From Syntrophaceae bacterium UBA6078 (GTDB lineage: Bacteria > Desulfobacterota > Syntrophia > Syntrophales > UBA2210): a DNA stretch of 18,252 bases. The stretch spans positions 1 through 18,252 of the forward strand of contig DIXO01000046.1 of NCBI GenBank assembly GCA_002428735.1. Direction: 5' to 3'. The notes below the pieces were generated by a model that saw only the letters and a program-made list of their open reading frames with translations, did no database searches and was not told the DNA's origin. The translations under genes and the position numbers were made by a program. Below are positions 14,676-18,252 of this stretch, piece after piece; positions within the stretch are counted from its first letter, which is position 1, and each line of letters starts with the position of its first letter.

Positions 14676-15649
14676 TGGCCCAGCGTCGGGTGGGGCTGGT
14701 ACGGTTCTTCAAGCCGTTTCATTTCCTCATCGCTCAGCGCAATATCCAGCGCGCCCACGGCGTCGTCCAGATACTCCATCCTGGTGGCGCCGATGATCGG
14801 CGCGGTAATGCCCGGTTTGCGGCGTATCCACGCCAGGGCGATCTGAACGGGCTTGGCGCCGCGCTCCTGCGCAATCTCCACGGCGCGATCAACAATGGTA
14901 AAATCTTCGTCGCGGTAATAAAGATTCTCAGCGAGAGTGTCGCTCTTGGACCGGGTCGTTGCACCCCCGCCCGTCCGGGCCCGGTTTCCGGCCAGGAAGC
15001 CCCGCGCGAGCGGACTCCACGGCACCAGGGCAATCCCCTCCTCCCGGCAATAGGGGATCATCTCGCGCTCCTCCTCCCGGTAGACCAGATTGTAATGATT
15101 CTGCATAGCCACGAAACGGGTCCAGCCGTTGCGCTCGGCGGTAAACTGCATCTTCGCGAACTGGAAGGCGTGCATGCTCGACGCGCCGATATAGCGAACC
15201 TTGCCCACCCTGACGATGTCGTTCAGCGCCTCCATGGTCTCCTCGATCGGGGTTCTGTAGTCGAAGCGGTGAATGTAGTAGATATCCACATAATCGGTCC
15301 CCAGGCGCCGCAGGCTGTTGTCGATGGAATCCATAATGTGCTTGCGGCTGAGACCCCGGTCGTTGGGGCCATCCCCCATGGGATTGAAGACCTTCGTGGC
15401 GATAACGACCTGATCGCGCCGCGAGAAATCGCGAAGTGCCCGGCCGATCACCTCCTCGCTCGTTCCCAGGGAATACATATCAGCGGTATCGAAAAAGTTG
15501 AATCCAAGTTCCAAGGCCTTCTTGTAAAAAGGCCGGGCCTCCTCTTCGTCCAGAACCCAGTCGCGCCATGACCGACGGCCGTAACTCATGCAGCCGAAAC
15601 AGAGTTCGCTCACCCTGAGTCCCGATGTGCCGAGATTCACGTATTTCAT
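14669..15649 (-). CDS. Aldo/keto reductase
   Basis: A 326-residue NADPH-dependent oxidoreductase with a TIM-barrel fold. The catalytic tetrad is visible: D54 and Y59 in FFDTADMYS, K86 in ATKVF and H127 in YYIHRFD. The cofactor-side blocks WSPLARGFLAGN and IIGAT are also present. Length and C-terminus (PYQPHPTLGHN) are normal for the group related to YhdN/YajO-like reductases of carbonyl compounds; the substrate is unknown. The ATG at 15649 has AGGAGG four to five bases upstream. A REP copy lies directly upstream of this Shine-Dalgarno and another supplies the stop codon, so the gene is bracketed by REPs. It lies downstream of the EFR1-type gene on the same strand, but two REPs separate them. 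Confidence 0.92.
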   Translation of the reverse strand: MKYVNLGTSGLRVSELCFGCMSYGRRSWRDWVLDEEEARPFYKKALELGFNFFDTADMYSLGTSEEVIGRALRDFSRRDQVVIATKVFNPMGDGPNDRGLSRKHIMDSIDNSLRRLGTDYVDIYYIHRFDYRTPIEETMEALNDIVRVGKVRYIGASSMHAFQFAKMQFTAERNGWTRFVAMQNHYNLVYREEEREMIPYCREEGIALVPWSPLARGFLAGNRARTGGGATTRSKSDTLAENLYYRDEDFTIVDRAVEIAQERGAKPVQIALAWIRRKPGITAPIIGATRMEYLDDAVGALDIALSDEEMKRLEEPYQPHPTLGHN

Positions 15650-15662
15650 TTTCTCCTCCTGA

Positions 15663-15685
15663 AATTAGGGACAGAGCCCTATTTT
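15663..15685 (+). repeat. REP copy 3
   Basis: AATTAGGGACAGAGCCC then TATTTT; one C shorter than copy 1. It sits immediately upstream of the aldo/keto reductase Shine-Dalgarno and pairs with copy 4 in inverted orientation, 54 bases away. Confidence 0.85.
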
Positions 15686-15739
15686 AATGAGAAACGGTAC
15701 ACTTCCGACATGCCCCCACCTGTCTCGCCGCTTTTCCGG

Positions 15740-15764
15740 AAATAGGGGCTCTGTCCCTAATTTT
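15740..15764 (-). repeat. REP copy 4
   Basis: AAATAGGGGCTCTGTCCC then TAATTTT, a consensus copy. It starts at the stop codon of the EFR1-type gene (TAA at 15763-15765) and is the inverted partner of copy 3. Confidence 0.85.
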
Positions 15765-16578
15765 ATAGAAACAGTTCCGGTTCGCTGCGGGCGTTATAGG
15801 CGATTTCCAATTCCTCTTTATGGCGCAAAAAGTTCGGATCGTCAAAATACTTTGCCTGGGCGGGGCATTTCTTGACGCACGCGCAACATTTAATACAGAT
15901 CCCGTTTATGACGGAGACATCATCAAAATCAATGGACCCCATGGGGCACACCGAAGCGCACAGTTTACAGTCGAGGCAATCATCGCTTGTTTTTGGAGTG
16001 ATCAGTCTGAAAGCGGTCACCGGTTCGCCCTGTTCGTTTTTAGGAACATAATATTTCCGATACGGTCGGTTTCCTTTAACTGCTATGGCGTGGAACTCTG
16101 TTTGCGTGCGTATCTTGGCATAGATTTGACCGGCGAAATCATCCACCAGAGCCATATCCCTTTCATCAGGCCGGTTCGCGCCCAGTGTTTGGGAGAACGA
16201 ATGCTCGCCGATAAAGGCCCCTCCCGCGATCACCCTGAAACCCTTTGATGCAAGAATATCAGTCAGTTCGATCAACGCGTCATCATACGCCCTGTTTCCG
16301 AAGACAACGACAGCCACAGCCAGCGCCCCGTGGCCGGCAATCGTATTCAGATACTTGACCAGGACATTGGGAACCCGCCCCGCGTAGACGGGGACGCCGA
16401 CAATGACGAGATCGTCTTTCTCAAAAGAGACCGCGTTTTTCCGGGCGCCCGGCAAGGTGAAATCGATGGTGTTGACCGTGGCGTGTCCGCCCATTTTCTC
16501 CCCGATTTTTCCGGCTATTCCGGTCACCACTTTTTTCGTTGTATCTGTTGTGCTGAAATACAGTGTATGAATATTCAC
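15763..16578 (-). CDS. EFR1-type flavodoxin-ferredoxin fusion protein
   Basis: A 271-residue cytoplasmic electron-transfer protein. Residues 1-155 form a flavodoxin-like domain with an FMN phosphate loop in YFSTTDTTKKV (7-17) and a VGVPVYAGRVPN segment (60-71). Residues 198-245 form a 2x[4Fe-4S] ferredoxin with ligands C201, C204, C207, C211 and C228, C231, C234, C238, each set ending in CP. This matches the EFR1-type ferredoxin family common in anaerobes; the redox partner is unknown. The start is a GTG at 16578 with a strong AGGAGGT eight bases upstream. A solitary REP copy lies in its upstream region and another at its stop codon. It is divergent from the VNYA-repeat gene. Confidence 0.9.
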   Translation of the reverse strand: MNIHTLYFSTTDTTKKVVTGIAGKIGEKMGGHATVNTIDFTLPGARKNAVSFEKDDLVIVGVPVYAGRVPNVLVKYLNTIAGHGALAVAVVVFGNRAYDDALIELTDILASKGFRVIAGGAFIGEHSFSQTLGANRPDERDMALVDDFAGQIYAKIRTQTEFHAIAVKGNRPYRKYYVPKNEQGEPVTAFRLITPKTSDDCLDCKLCASVCPMGSIDFDDVSVINGICIKCCACVKKCPAQAKYFDDPNFLRHKEELEIAYNARSEPELFL

Positions 16579-16648
16579 TCAATAGTACCTCCTGCTTGAT
16601 TATTTATAATCGCGGTTTTTGGGTATCAGCCTGCTCCTTCACATACAC

Positions 16649-16669
16649 AGGGGCTCTGTCCCTCATTTT
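16649..16669 (-). repeat. REP copy 5 (solitary)
   Basis: AGGGGCTCTGTCCCTCATTT plus T, in the same orientation as copies 4 and 7 and with the C-for-A change shared with copy 7. No inverted partner is visible nearby. It lies in the AT-rich 290-base gap between the divergent EFR1-type and VNYA-repeat genes, in which I found no clear promoter. Confidence 0.8.
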
Positions 16670-16868
16670 CTGGTGTTTTTCCCCTGATTATCGGTTATTT
16701 CAGCCCTTCAGCTCCCCGCGGCTCGGCGTGCCCTGGATGTCCGCCATAAAAAATTACGGTGAATTCCCGCATGATTAGAGCGTATGATATCTACCAACAG
16801 AGGGATAATACGTAAATCGCACATTTTTTGCATCCTTTTTTCACAACTCAAACACCAAGGAGGCTGGA

Positions 16869-17414
16869 ATGAAAAAATTATTATTCTTTGTATGCATTGG
16901 TGCCGTTGTGGCATTCACCGGCGTGGCGATGGCCGATTCACAGCCGATTCAGCTGAGTCTCACTCCGGATGTCGCCATCCATGACAAGGATACCCATATC
17001 AAAGGGGTGACCCTCAACATCTGGGGCGAAAATCCACAGTCGGCCTTTGCCCTGGGATTTGTCAACGGCTCTACCGGCAGCAGCGCCGGGTTCAGCTGGG
17101 GCTTTTTTGTCAACTACGCGGACAGCTACAAAGGCGTGCAATGGGCGCCAGTCAATTACAATAAATCCAGCTTCACGGGTTGGCAATCCGCCATCGTCAA
17201 CTACACGGCGGGGTCAACCAAGGGACTGCAGACCGGTCTGGTCAACTACGCTGGGCACTTCACCGGTCTTCAGCTCGGCCTGGTCAATTACGCGGCGAAG
17301 GCGACAAGCGCGCTTCAGATCGGCCTTGTCAACCTTATCCCCGAGAATGAATGGTTTACGGGCCTTCCGGGACAACTGGCCCCGGGGATGATCATTGTGA
17401 ACTGGCGGTTCTAA
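16869..17414 (+). CDS. Exported VNYA-repeat protein (LA_2272-type surface repeats)
   Basis: A 181-residue secreted protein with a typical signal peptide (MKKLLFFVCIGAVVAFTGVAMA, cleavage after AMA at about 22). The mature part is built from about six imperfect repeats of 14-18 residues with the pattern G-x-Q-x-G-x-VNYA: WGFFVNYA, VQWAPVNYN, WQSAIVNYT, LQTGLVNYA, LQLGLVNYA, LQIGLVN. This matches surface-repeat proteins annotated as the LA_2272 family, known from Leptospira and others, whose function is unknown. The repeats probably form successive beta strands, and the C-terminus MIIVNWRF ends in an aromatic residue like many outer-membrane strands; surface location is inference. AAGGAGG lies five bases before the ATG. 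A terminator-like hairpin follows, so it is likely a single-gene unit. Confidence 0.78.
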   Translation: MKKLLFFVCIGAVVAFTGVAMADSQPIQLSLTPDVAIHDKDTHIKGVTLNIWGENPQSAFALGFVNGSTGSSAGFSWGFFVNYADSYKGVQWAPVNYNKSSFTGWQSAIVNYTAGSTKGLQTGLVNYAGHFTGLQLGLVNYAAKATSALQIGLVNLIPENEWFTGLPGQLAPGMIIVNWRF

Positions 17415-17435
17415 GAGCGGCGGCATCATACAACA

Positions 17436-17490
17436 GTGCCGAATAAGCCTCATCCTGCGGGACTGAACTTATTCGGCACCTTTATTACTT
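17436..17490 (+). terminator. Terminator-like hairpin after the VNYA-repeat gene
   Basis: GTGCCGAATAAG (17436-17447) and CTTATTCGGCAC (17468-17479) make a perfect 12-bp stem with a 20-base loop, followed by CTTTATTACTTTATT. The tail is T-rich but interrupted and the loop is long, so it is a likely rather than certain intrinsic terminator. A REP copy starts right after it. Confidence 0.7.
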
Positions 17491-17513
17491 TATTAGGGAC
17501 AGAGCCCCTATTT
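17491..17513 (+). repeat. REP copy 6
   Basis: TATTAGGGACAGAGCCCC then TATTT. It is the outward-facing left end of a pair with copy 7; 189 bases without a gene lie between them. Confidence 0.85.
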
Positions 17514-17702
17514 CTTCAATCGAAGATCCCGTACCCCGCTGGCGCGAAAAGAACCGGATGGCTCACAGCAGCAACGAGTTCCTTATATCTCATGAACTGA
17601 TCATTATTAATAAGTTAATGAAATATCACGAGAGATTTTGATTCTCTCCGCCCCTTAGTTAGAACGAATGGGGCGTAACGCCTCACCCCCATACGGCCTA
17701 AA
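17514..17702. other. Non-coding, structured stretch between REP copies 6 and 7
   Basis: No gene is evident here. It holds an AT-rich part (about 17580-17640), then two consecutive hairpins: GAGAGA (17630-17635) with TCTCTC (17643-17648), and CGCCCC (17649-17654) with GGGGCG (17670-17675). The short palindrome GGCGTAACGCC (17672-17682) overlaps the second. It could be the body of a REP-bounded miniature element or a small RNA; neither is established. Confidence 0.4.
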
Positions 17703-17726
17703 AAATAGGGGCTCTGTCCCTCATTT
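17703..17726 (-). repeat. REP copy 7
   Basis: AAATAGGGGCTCTGTCCC then TCATTT, inverted relative to copy 6 and sharing the CATTT variant with copy 5. It ends about 12 bases before the -35 element of the antitoxin promoter. Confidence 0.85.
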
Positions 17727-17737
17727 CACCAATCCCA

Positions 17738-17788
17738 TTGACAAAGAAGTAAAAAGTCATTACCCTGAGTAAAAAAGTAAAGAGGTAA
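17738..17788 (+). promoter_or_regulatory. Putative promoter/operator of the AbrB-RelE/ParE pair
   Basis: A perfect TTGACA (17738-17743) with a 17-base spacer leads to TACCCT (17761-17766), a poor -10. Two AGTAAAAA(A)GT direct repeats (about 17748-17757 and 17768-17778) flank that -10 and could be the binding site of the antitoxin, which autoregulates in this kind of system. AGAGG follows seven bases before the ATG. Operator function is inference. Confidence 0.4.
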
Positions 17789-17792
17789 AGCC

Positions 17793-18068
17793 ATGCGCAT
17801 CAGCAGCAAGAGCCAAATTGCCATCCCCAAACATGTCATGACGGCGCTGAACCTGAAACCTGGTGACGAGATCGACATCCAGATCGAAGATGGAATTGCC
17901 CGTCTGCTGCCTGTCACCACAATCACAGTGCCCCGCGATCAGGCTTGGTATTGGACGAAGGAGTGGCAGGAAAAGGAACGGCAGGCCGACGAAGACATAG
18001 CCGCTGGAAACTTCCGTGATTTTGATAATCTTGATGCCCTCATGAAGGAACTCAACAGTGAAGATTAG
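17793..18068 (+). CDS. AbrB/MazE/SpoVT-family antitoxin
   Basis: A 91-residue protein with an N-terminal swapped-hairpin AbrB domain (about 1-46): SKSQIAIPKHVMTALNLKPG then DEIDIQIEDGIARLLPV, with the usual R/K residues for DNA binding. The acidic, tryptophan-containing C-terminus (about 50-91: WYWTKEWQEKERQADEDIAA and FDNLDALMKELN) is typical of antitoxin tails that wrap the toxin. It should repress its own promoter and neutralise the toxin encoded next, whose GTG start lies 11 bases before this gene's stop. AGAGG lies seven bases before the ATG. The pair sits just outside REP copy 7. Confidence 0.85.
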   Translation: MRISSKSQIAIPKHVMTALNLKPGDEIDIQIEDGIARLLPVTTITVPRDQAWYWTKEWQEKERQADEDIAAGNFRDFDNLDALMKELNSED

Positions 18069-18234
18069 AAGGACCGACGCCTTCCGCAGGGATTATCGGG
18101 CACTGCCCACTGAAATCCGGGACCGAGTTGATAAACAGTTGCGCCTGCTTCTAGAAGATTTCCGTCATCCATCGCTGAGGTTGAAGAAACTGAGAGGAAC
18201 GAATAAATTTGAAATCCGCATCAGCAAACCTTGA
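18058..18234 (+). CDS. RelE/ParE-family toxin, apparently truncated
   Basis: From a GTG overlapping the antitoxin gene, 58 residues can be read: KIRRTDAFRRDYRALPTEIR, then DRVDKQLRLLLEDFRHPSLR, then LKKLRGTNKFEIRISKP, and a TGA at 18232-18234. The pattern F-RDYR-LP, HPSLR-KKLRG and FEIRIS is typical of RelE/ParE-type toxins that block translation or gyrase. Family members are usually 80-95 residues, and the stop falls just where the next core strand (YR-TF-like) should begin. The last strands and C-terminal catalytic residues are therefore missing, and the toxin is probably inactive. One lost or gained base near 18226-18235 would explain it; only 18 bases remain in the window, so recovery of the frame cannot be judged. 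Confidence 0.65.
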   Translation: MKIRRTDAFRRDYRALPTEIRDRVDKQLRLLLEDFRHPSLRLKKLRGTNKFEIRISKP

Positions 18235-18252
18235 TCCACCACCAAAAAAATA

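Noticed and set aside
14038..15571. Plus-strand open frames opposite the RAYT and aldo/keto reductase genes
   Set aside because: Both minus-strand genes have full sets of family motifs; the plus-strand frames are shadows in GC-rich sequence.
13932..17726. Repeats considered as a CRISPR array
   Set aside because: Spacing is irregular (tens to many hundreds of bases), orientation alternates, and no cas genes are present; the RAYT gene explains them better.

Overview
The window looks like a chromosomal segment of a Gram-negative (diderm) bacterium with fairly GC-rich coding sequence. The Mla-type lipid transporter with a long MlaD, the lipoprotein, the flavodoxin-ferredoxin protein and the DUF4301 and FmdB proteins suggest an anaerobe of the Desulfobacterota (former Deltaproteobacteria) type. 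That placement is an inference from gene content; no rRNA is present to confirm it.

Layout. (1) 183-1786: a DUF4301 gene with its own promoter. (2) 1855-2728, minus strand: a small FmdB-type zinc-ribbon gene and a small HExxH protein gene with its own promoter. (3) 2849-10071, minus strand: a tightly spaced six-gene cluster, transcribed alr, ddl, ddl, mlaE, mlaF, mlaD from a promoter near 10150. It supplies D-alanine and D-Ala-D-Ala for peptidoglycan, then encodes a lipid transporter linking the inner and outer membranes. The alanine racemase carries an extra C-terminal region of about 275 residues, the two ligases are diverged tandem paralogues, and MlaD ends in a beta-rich region. (4) 10312-10479: tRNA-Thr(CGU) with promoter and terminator. 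(5) 10480-11101: no intact gene; apparent remnants of the next two genes. (6) 11102-13937, plus strand: an exported HExxH protein, a SurA/PpiC-like lipoprotein without a PPIase domain, an orphan HAMP membrane protein, and a CpsB-type PHP tyrosine phosphatase.

(7) 13930-17726: a region colonised by a REP-associated tyrosine transposase (RAYT) and seven copies of its likely 24-base imperfect palindrome. Between the copies lie an aldo/keto reductase, an EFR1-type flavodoxin-ferredoxin protein and a VNYA-repeat exported protein. (8) 17738-18234: an AbrB-type antitoxin and an apparently truncated RelE/ParE toxin.

Two unrelated short palindromic repeat families are present. One is the RAYT-linked family (core AGGGGCTCTGTCCCT), confined to 13.9-17.7 kb. 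The other is a 24-base unit (core CCTTGCCCGGAGGGCGAGG), found once inside alr and as head-to-tail dimers between alr and the tRNA and at the 3' end of the 11102 gene. The main points of interest are the extended alanine racemase, the paired ligases with altered active-site motifs, the MlaEFD set with a long MlaD, and the two repeat families that reach into coding sequence.
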